From Lanius collurio (taxonomy: Eukaryota > Chordata > Aves > Passeriformes > Laniidae), in contig JACBWW010000008.1 in the NCBI GenBank assembly GCA_020086605.1, positions 15,526,714-15,590,713 of the forward strand: a stretch of 64,000 nucleotides of DNA. Reading direction: 5' to 3'. This document shows, one piece after another, positions 48,701 to 61,400 of the stretch. The notes beneath the pieces were generated by a model. It made no database searches, had not been told where the DNA came from, and saw nothing but the letters and a program-made list of their open reading frames with translations. The number at the start of each line of letters is the position of its first letter. The stretch's first letter is position 1. A program made the translations under genes and the position numbers.

Positions 48701-50455
48701 TATACCTTTAAAGCTATGTTTAAATAACCTGTATTAGAGGACTCTAATGACTCTGTGAAAGGACAAGTGGTATAGTGGCAGTGAAGTAGCTCAAGCAAAA
48801 TCACTTCAAAACTGTTCATGTTGGAGACTGGAGAGTGAGAGGAAGAGGAACAAACTTCATCTGTAGGACACATAGCAAGGTGCTCCTTGGAAGAGTGGAT
48901 GGGTGAAGGTTGCCTGCTCTCTGGACCCTCCCAGACATGCTTATCAGCTGCGCCAGTTGGTCATCAGATTAAGGAAATTGAAACTATGCTGATTCTGTCT
49001 CTGTTTTGGTCTTACAAAGCAAGAGATAGACAGTGCTTAATAAGTGCCTGTGTGCTACGAGTGTACCAAAGGTTTTGGTTTGCCTCAGGGGTGCCTGCAA
49101 GGAGGACAATCCTCCACTTGTGAGTTCACAAGAGCCTTTTATATTTCCCCCAGAATTCCCTCCACTGTAAAGCACAGTTTTGAGAGCAGGAAAGAATGGA
49201 TGTTCAACCATACTGGAAAAAAAGCACATTTATGCTCCAGCCTTCATGAATTAAGATTCCATACGGGAATTTGGACAGGTGCAGAGTTACCAGATCTGTT
49301 AATGGCAGCCCCTTGCCTATATAGCTGACCCTTATATGTCTTCCTGTGGTTTCAACTTAGCCAGGGCCTGCAGCAGTGAGGATTTCAGACCCGGTGTGGC
49401 TGACAGGCAGCAGGGCTGCTCTCTGCCGTGGCAGGCGAGGGGAGCAGTCAGCCTCCAGCACTGGGCACTTGCTTGGGAAGGAAACCTCTGCCCACTGCCT
49501 CCCTGGGTGGCCATGGACTCAGGGCAGGCACTAGTTGCCAGCAACACTTCATCACAGAGATAGCACTTACCTCCTGTGTGCAAACAGAGAGCACCAGCTT
49601 CTCACAGCAGTGCTAGCACAGCCCTGAACAGCTTGAAAAACAAGCTGTGAGCAAGGGGCAGTCATGATACCCTTCTTTCAAGCATTACAAACATTGCATA
49701 TAAACCTGGCCCTAACTCAGGGCCAGATTTATATTCCCAGATAAATGCCTCTCCCTGAGCTGCTGCTGTTTAAAGGGGCTGCAGTATGAAAGTATGCCCC
49801 AGAAACAAGGGCAGGAGGAGTTTGGCTCTGTGGGCATGACTTGATCAAAAGACCAGCATGACATGACTTTTTCAGACATATGTCATAAAGCAACAACATT
49901 TACATGAATTTTTGCCAGCATTGTGACTCAGTGGAGAATGGAGCTGGTGGGGGCAAAGCAGAGAGAGAACGAGCCGGTGCTGCAGTGGGAGAAGAGGGCC
50001 TGTGGAAGCAGACATAACTAGACTTTTTAAAATTCATTAAAAAGGACAGAAATGTCACAGGAGAAGGTCATCAGGATTCATCAAAGACAGTCTGCTGCCC
50101 CAGAGGGCTGAGGTTTGCAAACTGGGGCCATAGCTAGGCCCGATGAGTGTCAAAGAGCCACCCAGCATGTGCTCAGGACATGAGGTAGCGGAAGTTTCCT
50201 TGGCCATGGCAAAACAGACCCTCCAGAAGGTGAGGCTGGGTGCACATCCCACCAGCTGCCCCAGTGTGGGGCAAAGCTGCTCTGTATTTACCTCCATCCC
50301 CTGGAAGATATCTTTGCAAGAGCTCTTTTGGTGACACAGGCTATCCAAATGTGCTTTGAGCTCCAGCTGTTGCTTTTGGGATTTCCTTTTTTGTAGATGA
50401 CGATTTTCTTAAAATTCTACCCACTTCAGAAATACTGTTATGGAGAAAAAACAAT
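45791..50455. other. Gene-free unique sequence
   Basis: No exon or mobile element recognised. A 119-codon plus-strand frame (48337-48696) overlaps antisense frames of similar size and shows no domain. Short TG/CA tracts occur near 47596-47612 and 48670-48686. Confidence 0.5.
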
Positions 50456-50555
50456 AAGGAAAAGGAAAAGGAAAAGGAAAAGGAAAAGGAAAAGGAAAAG
50501 GAAAAGGAAAAGGAAAAGGAAAAGGAAAAGGAAAAGGAAAAGGAAAAGGAAAAGG
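50456..50555 (+). repeat. (GGAAAA)n hexanucleotide microsatellite
   Basis: About 16-17 nearly perfect copies of GGAAAA on the plus strand, pure purine throughout. The minus-strand Leu/Phe repeat frame across it is an artefact of the repeat. Confidence 0.96.
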
Positions 50556-53500
50556 GGGATGCTGTAGCACACTTGTTCCCAAGTCAAATCCATGTTAGAG
50601 TAGCTCCATCTCGTGGAAATCAGTAGAAGCAGTGGGAGCAAACAATGATGTAGAAGAAAACTGTAGAATGTTGGCAACAGGATCCCTGGCCGTGTGTGCC
50701 AGCAGTGGCATTGGTTCCTATCCATAGGGGTTTTCCTAGCCCCGTTCTTCCCAGAATTTCAGCCCGAGCTGTAGATTTGGAAAAAAAAAGAAGTATTTGC
50801 AAATCAAGCATACCTGACATATTTTATTGGATTTTTGACACACAACTGTAATATTTACACAGTTACTGTAAGACCATGCTCAAAGCTCAGGGAAAGTTTG
50901 GGGCTATGTGGTGCCTTCAGCCTCCGTCACCCAGAGCTCCACTTCCAACCATCTCCCAGAGGGACTTCCTGTCTCCCATCACTCCCTTCTTCCACTGATT
51001 AATCTGCACCTCAGTCCTTTCTCTTAACTCTGTCATATAGTTTCCCTCTGCCTGTACCGCTGTGCTTGTTCTTGTAAAATGGAGGGAACATCTGTACTGC
51101 AGAGCTCAAACACATTTCTTTCTTAAAGGACTTTCCAGTTTAGATAAGAAATCCATGAGGTTACACTTTAAAATACTAATTACTCCCTCTTTCCTAATGT
51201 ACTGTTGGATTTAGTCTCTTTTTTATCCAGATTCTGAGTTTTACCCTCAGATAACAGAGTTCACTTCAAACTTTTCTTTAAAGTCTGTTTAATCTATATC
51301 CTGAAGGACAAGAAGGGAATTTCAGCATGAAGTGTATGTCCTTTTGGTTCTGCAGTGTTACCACCGCTTAGAATCATCTAAGCAATGACAAAATCTTTCA
51401 GGCCTACGAGGTCTAGCAAACATCCCATAAACTACAGAAGACATCAACAAGTCACCAGCATAGATCACTGAACACAGACACAACAACCTCCTCAGGCTAA
51501 AACTGCACTCACCTGCAAGGTGCACAAACACTTGAATAAGGCTAAGAAGATGGATTACCCTGAAGAGAACTCTTCATTGTCTTTTCATGCTCAGGGTGTC
51601 CCACAGTGCCTCAGCAAACAGCGCCCATCTAGCACAGGAGAGCTGGAGCTGCAGATAGGCACAGCAGTGTGCACTGCAGGGATTCTGTGCAGCTGGCCAT
51701 GATGAGGTCCAGGCTGACACCAGTTTAGAAATGGGGCCTCAAAAAGGCCATGGAAAATACCATTAAACTGAAAATCTAGACAAAGTCATGGTTGTGTCTC
51801 GAGTAACTGGCTAGATTTTTCTCTGGCAGCAGGCAGCCAACTATGTTGCAAACTCCAGCTCCCTGAGGTCCTGCTTGCTCCACAATCCTGGGTGTGATTC
51901 CTGCAAGATCGGGTCCATAGCAATTGCTGCTTGTGCTGCTTAGGTATCTGAAAAAGAAAAGGAAAAAATGTAAAACTAAATTAAAGGATAATATGGGAGG
52001 CAAGTTTTGTAAATTTCATCAAGATCATAGGAGTTTTTCTCTCTGCTATTGCTCACTCCACTGTCCTCTTCTGGAGTTATTTCCACTTGTGTGTAAAACA
52101 GTCCATTTGTACAGTCCTATTGCCCACATCCAGCTTTTGTCATTTAATCAAACCAGGCAAACCCTATCCAGGATAGACTTACTACACACAAACAGCAGCA
52201 TATTGAAAGACACTGCTGTTTTTATCACACCAACAAAACTTCTGAAACTTCCTCTTTTTCCATTAAAATGGAGTGCCGGTGCCCAACCCCTACTGTTTCT
52301 TTAAGACCCACTCCTCTGCGACCTAAGGAAAATATACGTCCCAGGGTGCAGTGCAGACTGACAGAGGCATGTGTTTGCCCCAGGCAGTGCAGCTCAGAAA
52401 AGCACAGCAGCATGACAGACTATAATTCCCACACCTTCTGGGAACATTTCTTTAAACATGGTTTTGTCCCCACCAGCAGGAGGTGACATCTCTGAGCAGG
52501 CAGAGAAGAAATGCAGCAGAGCGGATGGGGGCTGCAGTGCTGACAGCCTTCAGATGCTGCAGACAATGTTAGGTGAGGGAAATGGGACAATTGTCCTCAG
52601 CTGTTGACAGCAAAATAAGCAACAAGTTAAATTAGAGCAAGGAAAATATAGCTACACCTAGGGGGAAAAGCCTATAATTGACAGCAAGTGTGATTGGGCA
52701 ACTGCCCCAGTGACGGAGGAAGCGCTGACCATCGGCCAACACCATCCCAGAGTTTGTCATCATCGCCCATGGGAGGAGGGAGCCCAGCCACTGCTCCCTT
52801 CCTTTTGGGCCAGGGAGATTAGCCATCCCAGGCCTTCCCTGCTATGGGATTGGCAGTTCCACTGCTCCCAGCCACCCCCGGAGAGCACGGAGAGCTGGGG
52901 TACAATGTCTCAAGAATTTCACTCCTTTTCTTAAAGTTAAAGCAAAAACCAAGAGAAGGCTTTGGCTTACTTCTGGTGTTCCTTTGAATGAAATTGGTGT
53001 TTTGGAGGGACGGTAATACACAAAGAACTAACACTCAGACAAGATGCAGTGTGAAGCTCTGATGTGTTTTCTCCGATGGAAATAAAACATTGTCAAAGAC
53101 TGAGTTGCCAAGTGAAACCCTTTCAAATGATTAATGACCAGCCTGTGTACTGTTACCCTTGACAATACTGTAGGACATTCATCCAGAGATTTTTCAGGGG
53201 GCTGAGGAGCAGACTAGGATCTGACAAACTCAGCAAGCCTAAACATCTGGCAAAATTTTCTCCTCGCACATAGTTTTAGAAACAGGGACTAGGTATTTGG
53301 TGTATATACAAAAAAAAAAAAAACACACTAGAGCTGACATTAGAGCAGACAGAATTTTGGGAGCGAGCATCTGATGGGAGAAAGGACCTGTGGCCCCAGG
53401 TCATTGGTTACTGCTGAAGCCAATGGGCAGAGGGGACATGGCTGAATAGTTCTGCACACATGGAACCACTCTTCCCATACCTCCATCTCTAGCCTGGCTG

Positions 53501-56500
53501 AGTTATAAGAATTTACCCTTTCAAAACCATCTAATAGAAACAGCTCATTAGCAGCACCCGACTGCAGCCTCAACTCTCAGCAGCCACATGAAGAACAAAC
53601 CCCTGAATTTTAGCAAAGAGGTTGGTTTTTTTCTCCCATCAGCAAATTAGGTTGGTCAAGGATTCACACTTGGCAAGAAAGGTAAGACCACTGTAAGGCC
53701 TATCTCTGCAGCATGGAAAGGACAAAGGAAAAAACGTCATGCTGTGGCAAAATATATTTATTTTGACATATTCCCAAATGGAGTATGCATTTTACATTGT
53801 TAAATCACATGCTATAACCAGTAGTTACCTGGCAGCTGGATGGATGACACTGATGTCAAAGACCATCAGTGTGAAAGATAAGAATTTATATGAATGGGGG
53901 TGAAAGTGGAGGGAAACTTGAGAAATTAATTGAGGCAATCAAAACTCTGCTGAAACATCACATTCCCAAAACATCTGACTGAGCGTGATCTATGGGGTTT
54001 TTTGCCTTGTTGTTGCAGTATCAGGTTTCTCCCATTATTCTCAACCACTCTGAGCAGAGGCACAATGCTCCTGCATTTCAGCAGGTGGAGGAGGAGAGGT
54101 GGCTCTCACCTGCCCACACGGTCTCACCAGTGGCCACTGTGCTCTAAAGGGTCATGGAAACCCTCTCACAAACAGGATGTGGCTGGAACACTTTAAAAGC
54201 ACTTTGGATGCAGCTATGGCTCCGCAGCAGCATTTATTCCTTGAAAGCAGCAGAGGTTTCTCTCTTCCCTTCCTGGAGCTCTATGTACAACAATTCGTGT
54301 TGCTTAGCAACAGGGCTTTCTTTTAAGATGCTCTTTTGTCATTTTAAAGCCTCCATGCCAGAAGTTCTTTCAATAGTCTGAACTGACACCAGTTTCCACA
54401 GCTTGGCTCTCTTCCTTTATCTCTGCCTGGTTTCCTTCCATTGCAAGGTTAGTATCTGAGTCCAGCCAAATCAAATCCAACAAAAATGCAACTTCCAGTG
54501 ATCAGTCCAGCCTCACTGTGCAAGGGCTAAGAATTCCCTTTCACCAAAGCCACATCAAGCAACATCCAAGAGAGCTCAGTGGGGAAAAGGGAAGTCTATA
54601 AGGGTTATAATTCTGATTTTTTTCTTGCTAGTCAAGTCAGAGCTGTTGCAATTAATAGATTTATCTATTGTTTGTTTAAAATCTAGGATTTAAGACTTGT
54701 GCAGCCTTTTTTGTGCAGATTCTGTATTGTTTGGAGAAAAGAATAATGGCTTGTTACTAATCATTGAGAACTCCATTTTATCTTGGCTTTATAGTGCTTA
54801 TACAGTACTATAAAGTACTCACTCCCATGGGGACCAAGAACACTGAGTATTTGCTTGCTTAGCAAGGAACAGAGGCTGAATTTTTGAAACAAAGAAAAGC
54901 CTTACAACTGTTTCACAAAGTAACAGGGAACTCCAGCACTGAGATCCTCAAGACATCTTTTGAATTTTTGAAAAATCACAAACTACTCAAGGAGGATAAC
55001 ACAGCAGCAGCAGCTATACAGAAGCAGTGTCTGCAGGGAGAGCATAGGAGATATTCCCCCTTTGAAGAGGAAGCATGGATGAACACAACATTGTTAATTA
55101 ATCTTGTCAGCAATTTCCTTCCTGCTTAGTTCCTTTGTCCTGGCCATTTTCAGTCTGCATTTGATAGGACTTCACACAGCTTCACATGCTCCAGCCATGG
55201 CCAACTCGGCCTCCTGGCCAGCAGCAGGGCTCAGGATGAAGACACAGGGGCCAGGAAGCACTGTGTTCCCTGGCCTCTAGCAAGCTGCAGTCATCATGTG
55301 GAAGTTTGTTCATCCTGTCTGCTAAAAGAGCAGCCCTGCTGCCCCCTCTGGAGCCAGGGGTTCCTGGGCATGGCTCAGCAGTAGCACCCTGGCTGAGCGC
55401 CTGCACCATCAATCCTTTTGAAAGTTACCACAAGTAAAACCCACTGGAGAACGATCCTTCAATAGAGAGGCAACCAGAGGAGTGCTCACTATATTTGTTT
55501 GGAATATTTCTACACATCGTGCTCACATCATGTCCCTGGCCACACTGTCCCTTTCTTCCAAGAGGCATCCAGGTCACTATCTGTGCAAATGGTTTTCTTA
55601 AGTCATGGAAACTTTGGATTGAAGATGTGGCACGTCTTCAGCACTAACCTCAACCATCAAGGCCAGAGAAAGGAGCTGGTGGTTTGGTCACCCACCAGGG
55701 AGTGGTGGCAACCAGAGGAGGAGGAATCCCTGGGGAAGGGGCATGCTGCTGCTTGGTCCCTGATTGCCTGAAAGAATCACTGAGGAAGCTGGTGCCCAGC
55801 TGGGAGGGCATCACTGGTGCAGTCCTGCAGCTCTTGTTCCACTTGTGTCCCTACCACCCCCAAGGGCAGGCAAAGGGACGTTCCTCATGTGCCCAGAGTG
55901 TGGGCTGGAGAGCACATCTGGCTGCTATCTCCTTCCCTTGTTTAGGATTTAAAAAAAATCAGTTGCTGCAGCATGGAGCAAAAGAGTTTCATATAAAGTC
56001 TGGCAAGATCTGACATGTTTTACAGCAGCTGTTTCTTCTTGACCATGATTTATGCTCTTGCTTCATCACTTTGTTTAAGGCTTTTCCTTAGAGTGCAGCC
56101 TGAGCCTGCAGCACCTGCTGCACTGGCAGCAGAGCCCATGCAGGTTTTCCTGCTGGGAAATGCAGGTTTGAGTTAGGTCAGGGGGTCCTGGTCCTCCCCA
56201 GCTGCCTTGTTTCACCCTTTTGTGGTACCACGCAGCCACAGCAGGGAAGTAGTCACAGCCCAAATCCCACAGCTCCAGGGCAAATCCTGAGTTCTTAACA
56301 TCCAGCATTCAATAATTTGGATTCCTATCTCATTTGCAATACCAAAGAAAACAACAAATGAAGAAAATCTTTAAATCCATACTTGAAGGAAATAGCTGAA
56401 AACTATTTAATCCTTTGATCCTGTATAGGATTTACATGTATTTTGGAAGCCTTGCTGTATTGGATTGCCAGTCCCTTTCTCTTCAGAGCTATGTAAGGCC

Positions 56501-56616
56501 CAGAGATCATCATGATTTATCTTTTTAAAAAGAGAAAATTAACATCTCCTAGGGATTCTGAAGGTATTAAAGTCTTTTTAATATATATACACAATTCAAT
56601 GCACTTTTTTTTCTTT
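50556..56616. other. Gene-free unique sequence
   Basis: No gene recognised. It contains the first copy of a 29-bp segment (54081-54109) that recurs at 57202-57230, and an A run at 53310-53322. Confidence 0.5.
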
Positions 56617-56622
56617 TTTAAC
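56617..56622. repeat. Target-site duplication, left copy (TTTAAC)
   Basis: TTTAAC abuts the LTR start at 56623 and is repeated exactly at 56921-56926. Confidence 0.88.
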
Positions 56623-56920
56623 TGTTGTAGTGTGGGGAATCCTTACAACAATATATATGACAGCAATGTACTTGGAAGGAAAGATGAAGCGGTATTTTGA
56701 AGATGTTCAGGGATTATTTTATTCCTCCAGCCACATGGCTGAAGTTTCCAAGCCGACTCAGTCATGGGACCCTGCTCTCCTTCCATCCCCAGGCACCCAA
56801 ACCACCCAAACAGGAACAGGTATGGGGCACACTTGACATGGGGACAGGGACAGGGACAGGGACAGACCTGTACCCTGCAGGGTCCCTCCCCGCGGGATTT
56901 CAGGGGGAGGCACCTCCACA
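56623..56920 (-). mobile_element. Solo LTR related to the cold-shock-domain ERV
   Basis: A 298-bp LTR that aligns over its full length with the 5' LTR at 4333-4618. It has the same edges (TGTTGTAGTG on the left, GGCACCTCCACA on the right), the same AATAAA on the minus strand (plus-strand 56718-56723), and shared blocks such as 'ggaacaggtatggggcac' and 'gggatttcag'. A perfect 6-bp duplication (TTTAAC) flanks it, so it is a clean solo LTR from recombination between two LTRs. It contains an extra GGGACA/GGACAG array (56841-56865) not present in the other copy. Confidence 0.92.
56841..56865 (+). repeat. GGACAG hexamer array inside the solo LTR
   Basis: Four consecutive GGGACA-type units. The related LTR at 4333 has only one or two at the same place, so the array expanded within this copy or its subfamily. 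Confidence 0.85.
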
Positions 56921-56926
56921 TTTAAC
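56921..56926. repeat. Target-site duplication, right copy (TTTAAC)
   Basis: Exact copy of 56617-56622 next to the outer CA of the LTR. Confidence 0.88.
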
Positions 56927-58204
56927 ATCTTAGATTGATTCTCACTTATTCATACAGCCATTACACATCTTTTTCAGGTTCATTCCACTTGCAGGATCCC
57001 TCAGTGCCTGGGTTTTTTGGAGGTGTGGCACTCAGTGATCTGGGAGCCCTTCCTGACATAAGGCCAGGCCAGGCACAGAGTCAGCCAGGTGGATTTGACC
57101 ACACAGGATTTCCCTTCAAGCCTACCAGCCATCCTCTGACTCAGGTGGAGAGACTTCTGCAGGACCCAGGATGCCACCAGAAACAGCACCTGCCTTTCTC
57201 TGCAGGTGGAGGAGGAGAGGTGGCTCTCACACTGTGCCTGCAGCCCATGCAATGCCCGTGTCTGTGGGTCTGTGCCCCGGGCTGAGGGACATCCCAGCAC
57301 TCCCCCGCCACAGCCCCTGCTCGCAGTGACACTCTATCCCTGATGGTTTTCAGGTGGTGGAAGGTCCATCACTTGAGGGCAGACACTGTGTGTGACTCAC
57401 TGCATTTTGGTGACTTCTGTGAGCTGTTCCTCCTGTCCAGTTCAGGATATCAGTTTAGAATAGGGAACCCTGGGGTGTACTGCCCTCTCTGGGGGACTCT
57501 CCGACTCCAGGGCAGACTGACTGGGGTGTCGCAGCACTGGAGGGGCACTGTGGAGGGAGCAGTGTGCTCTGCAGCATGCAGCATCTCAGGAGCATTCATT
57601 GGCAAGTATTGAGGTCAATTATTACTGCTGGTGTTTGCACACTCCTAAATTTTCCCTATCATCAATAGTGGAAAGGGTTTCAACCAAGCACAGAGGAAGT
57701 TAAATTAGGAGCAGCAACTTACTTATGAAGGGACTGTCCCAGCAACCCCTGTGGTCTGACAGCCACCTTGAGTGCACTGATGGATAAAAAAATCTACCCA
57801 GCACTTTGGGGCAGCAAACACCAGAATGCAGAAGAGGAGCAGTACTGAGCATGGGAAGTGCATCAGCCTGCAACAGCCCTGGCTGTGGCTGTCACAGAGG
57901 GTCTGCAACCTGCCTGAGACCATGGTGGGTATCCATAGCAAAGCCTCCTGCCAACACCAAAACCCACTCCCACTAACTACTACCATGAACTTTTACCCCT
58001 CCCCATTTTGATTTAAAAGCACAAGGATCTAAATTGATCTGATAAGCAGACATAATGAATAATTCTAATGTCCCTAATCATTACTCAGTTTTACTAAGCT
58101 CAACAGTTACTTGAGCACATGGCCAAGAAGAGAAACTTCAGCTACCCAATATTAACTTTTTCATTACCCAAAGTGTGCAGTTTTGGGAGCCTCAACATAA
58201 GATA
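56927..58204. other. Gene-free unique sequence
   Basis: Relatively GC-rich for the window. It holds the second copy of the 29-bp repeated segment (57202-57230). Open frames at 56935-57285 and 57001-57300 overlap in opposite directions and carry no recognisable domain. Confidence 0.5.
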
Positions 58205-58655
58205 TAAAGCTACTACAGAGTGTGCAAAGGAAAGCAACAAAGATGGTGAAGGGCCTTGATGGGAACCCTTATGAGCAGCAGCTGAGGTCACTTGGTCTGT
58301 TCAGCCTGGAGGAGACTGAGGGAAGACCTCACTGCAGTTACAACTGCCTCATGAGGGGAAGAGGGACAGACACTGATTTCTTCTCTCTGGTGAGCAGTGA
58401 CAGGACTGAGGGAGCAGTGACAGGACTGAGGGAATGGCCTGAACTTCTGTCAGGGGAGGTTTAGGTTGGATATCAGGAAAAATTTCTTCACCCAGTGGTG
58501 GCTGGGCACTCAAAGAGGCTCCCCAGGGAAGTGGTCACAGCAGCAAGTCTGAGAGAGCTCAGGAAACATTTGGACAACACTGTTATCAACATGGTATGAC
58601 TCTTGGGGTGTTCTGTGCATGGTCAAGAGCTGGGCTTTAAGATCCTTTTGCATCA
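58205..58655 (+). mobile_element. CR1 LINE, 3' part of ORF2 plus 3' UTR
   Basis: In forward translation it shows the C-terminal part of CR1 ORF2: VQRKATKMVKGL-like residues, LRSLGLFSLEE, and later 'ggttggatatcaggaaaaatttcttcacc', a LDIRKNFF-type block. The 3' UTR with 'atgactcttggggtgttctgtgcatgg' then fades out near 58655 without the usual terminal repeat. A 20-bp direct tandem duplication (58392-58411 and 58412-58431, GAGCAGTGACAGGACTGAGG) disturbs it. Confidence 0.93.
58392..58431 (+). repeat. 20-bp tandem duplication inside CR1
   Basis: Two exact adjacent copies of GAGCAGTGACAGGACTGAGG. Confidence 0.9.
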
Positions 58656-59259
58656 CTTTGCACTGAGTTTATTATCTCATTCTATTAAATTAAGTTAGGC
58701 TCCAGACCTCATTATTTAAATAATAAATCCTCCCATTTTCTCAACAAGCCTTCTACTTCTCCCCCTCCCTCCCCCCCACCCCCCAAAAAAACCCCAAACC
58801 AAAACTAACTAAAACAGAAAACATCTCTGGAGTTATTCCTGCTTTTTTCATATGACACATAAGTTCCATGACGCATAATAGGATTCACTGCACTGCAGAA
58901 TGAGACAGGATTAGCTTTGGCTGATTCCCCTCTTGATTCAGAGGAGTTTCTTACAAAATACCTCATTCATTTTAAATTTGGGAGTTTTGGTATGTGTGGT
59001 TTGAGGAAGTATCTGTGCCACCAAGGCTCTCAGTCCACAAAAAATTAAGTCATGGGGTGCAAGCATGAGTCCAAGCTGCTGCACTCTAGGAGAGCCCAGC
59101 AGGGATAACAGGGTGTAGAGGTTTGACACTGGCTGGATTCCAAGCACCCATCAGTCCCTCTATCACTCCTTTCCACAGCTGGACAGGGGAGAGATAACAT
59201 GACAAATGTTCATGAGCTGAGATAAGGACAGAGAGAGATCACTCAACAAATACCATTAT
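58656..59259. other. Gene-free unique sequence with C-rich tract
   Basis: Only a C-rich/A-rich tract at about 58757-58800 stands out. Confidence 0.5.
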
Positions 59260-60191
59260 GGCCTAAACAGACTGAACATGGAGATATTAACTAAATTTAT
59301 TACCAACTAAATCATAATGGGATAATAAGAAGTTAAATAAATCTTAAAAACATCTTCCCCCCACCACTCCCTCCTTCTCTACTTCCTCCCCCTCAGTGGT
59401 GCAGGGAGTGTGGGTTATGGTCAGTTCATCACAGATTGTTCTTGCATCTGCTCAGGGAAGGGAGTCCTTCTCCTGCTCCAGCGTGGGATTCCTCCTACAG
59501 GAGACAGTTCTTCATTAACTTTTCCAACATTAAGTCCAACCCACAGACACCGCTCTCCATGAACTTCTGCAACATGGGGAGCGGTCGTTCAGGCACAGCC
59601 TGCTCCAGTGTGGGTCCCCCATGGGTCACAATTCCTACCAGCAAATCTCATCCAACATGGGCTCCCCTATCCATGGGTCTGGAGATCCCTGCCAGGACCC
59701 TGCTCCAGCACAGGCCTCCCACAGGGTCACAGCCTCCTTGCAGGCATCCACCTGCTCCAGTGTGGGTCTGCTCTGGGGGCTGTGGGTGGATCTCTGCATC
59801 CTTGTGGATCTCCATGGGCTCAGGGGCACAGCTGCCTCACCATGCTCTGAACCGCGGGCTGCTGGGGAACCTCGGCTCCGGTGCCTGGAGCACCTCCTGC
59901 CCCCCTTCTGCACAGACCTTGGTGTCTGCAGGGCTGTTCCTCTCACGTACTCTCAGCCAGCTCTTCTCTGGCTACAGTTACATTTGAACACTGATTTTTT
60001 TCCTTCTTAAATCTGTTGTCACAGAGGTGATACCACCCTTCCTAATTGGCTCAGCCTTGGCCAGCAGCACATCCATCCTGGAGCTTGCCCTGGATCTCCT
60101 GGGCATGGAGAAAGCTTCTGGCAGCTTCTCACAGAAGCCACCCTTGTAGCACCCCCACTACCAAAACCAGGCCACACAAATCTAATGCGCA
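59260..60191 (-). mobile_element. ERVL-type avian LTR
   Basis: I recognise this as a copy of a long, widespread avian LTR. Plus-strand landmarks are 'aaataaatcttaaaaacatcttccccccac', 'cagttcatcacag', repeated 'cctgctccagtgtgggtc', 'ggtgcctggagcacctcctgcccc', 'gaccttggtgtctgcaggg' and 'ttcttaaatctgttgtcacagagg'. Further on come 'attggctcagccttggccagcag' and 'cttctcacagaagccacccttgtag'. On the minus strand the LTR starts near 60191 (TG..) and ends near 59260, with AATAAA at 59301-59296. The 'ctgctccag.gtggg' motif recurs at about 59473, 59600, 59700 and 59752, an internal repeat typical of this family. No duplication was found and the left edge is approximate. The 183-codon open frame across it is not a gene. 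Confidence 0.8.
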
Positions 60192-61308
60192 GGGACACAC
60201 CAAGCCTTAGCTTTTGAGCATTAACAGGGAAAATGGCATATAAATAAAGCACAAATGTACCAATCAAATTCTTCAGACCTTTTTGTGATGTGCTGCAGGG
60301 CAAGCAGTGTTTCCAGCAAACACAAAACTGGCTGCAGAAGAGGCAGAGCTGTTAATGGAATGTGGAGTCAGTTTTTCAGCTTGTATTGAGAGAAGTTATT
60401 TTCTTTTGTACACTTTCAATTAAAGAGGAGGAAAATAAACCCAGCCAGTCAGGTCAGCACAGAAGCATCCTAGTAGCAGACAAATACAGCAGCAGGGCAC
60501 TGGTTCTATGGTCTCTTGGTGCCTGCCAGCCCCAACAGTCCACCCCACAGGTTTAGGCAAGCTTGCAAAACAGAGTGAACTCTGCTCTTCTGGCAGCTTC
60601 CCTCCTCCATTGTTGACTCCTCCCCTCTCTCCACCTGCCTGCAGGAATGAGCACAGCATGGCTCAGGTGAACCCTGAAACCAGCTCCAGCTACCAGCACA
60701 GCTGTGACCTTCATTCACTGTTTCAGAGCCAAAGCCACTGATTTCGTGTGTGTCCTTAGCACCAGAGAAATTCAGGTGTCTTCTTCTTCCTGGGTGCTGA
60801 CCTTCATGCACTCCAAATGGCATCCTGATAACTTGAAGCTTCCCCGATTGAGTACAGGGTCTGGATCGGCTCCATCAGGCAGAGACACATTTGCTGAGCC
60901 CAGCAAAGTTTCATCATGTCTTTTTGTCCTAGGTGGTGAAGAAAGAGTGACACTTAAGGCAACAAATGTCAAGCAATAAGTCATTTAAGAAAGGAAAGAA
61001 AAAGACAGGTTGAGCTGTTTGGCTAGAGTCAGTGCTCAGCTCTGTCCTGAGCAGTCAGAACCTGACACCTCTGGCTGGCTGGCACAAGAACCCTCCCTGC
61101 CTGCAGCTGCCAAACACACACTCGTCTTGGAGATGGTCAGAAATACTGTCCCCCTCTGAAAAAGTGATCATTCTTTGTAATCTAAATACAAAAGGAAGAG
61201 TGTTAATTTTCACATTGAAGTACTGCTTTCTAGCTTTACAGTTTCTATTGCAATAGTCATGCATAAGCAACATAATCCTTTTTGCAAAAGTGTAGGCAGA
61301 GATCTTAG
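60192..61308. other. Gene-free unique sequence
   Basis: No feature recognised. Overlapping open frames in both directions at 60420-60984 have no domain. Confidence 0.5.
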
Positions 61309-61400
61309 AGCTGTAGAATGGTTTAAGCTGGAACAAATCTGTAAAACTAACACAGCCAGGTCCACCACTGCCACAAACCCCAAAGCACAGCTCTGACTTT
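61309..61400 (-). mobile_element. Probable CR1 LINE scrap, 3' end
   Basis: 'gagctgtagaatggtttaagctggaac' resembles the CR1 terminus. The following 'ccaggtccaccactgccacaaaccccaaagcac' resembles the next CR1 block of some subfamilies. It is strongly diverged. Confidence 0.5.

Noticed and set aside
48760..48800. tRNA-SINE-like string 'agtggtatagtggc'
   Set aside because: It resembles an A box but no B box or tail follows.
50438..50725. Minus-strand frame with a Leu/Phe repeat resembling a membrane segment
   Set aside because: The repeat is simply the translated (GGAAAA)n microsatellite.
59436..59987. 183-codon open frame, the longest in the window
   Set aside because: It lies entirely inside an LTR, antisense to it, and is produced by the LTR's internal repeats.
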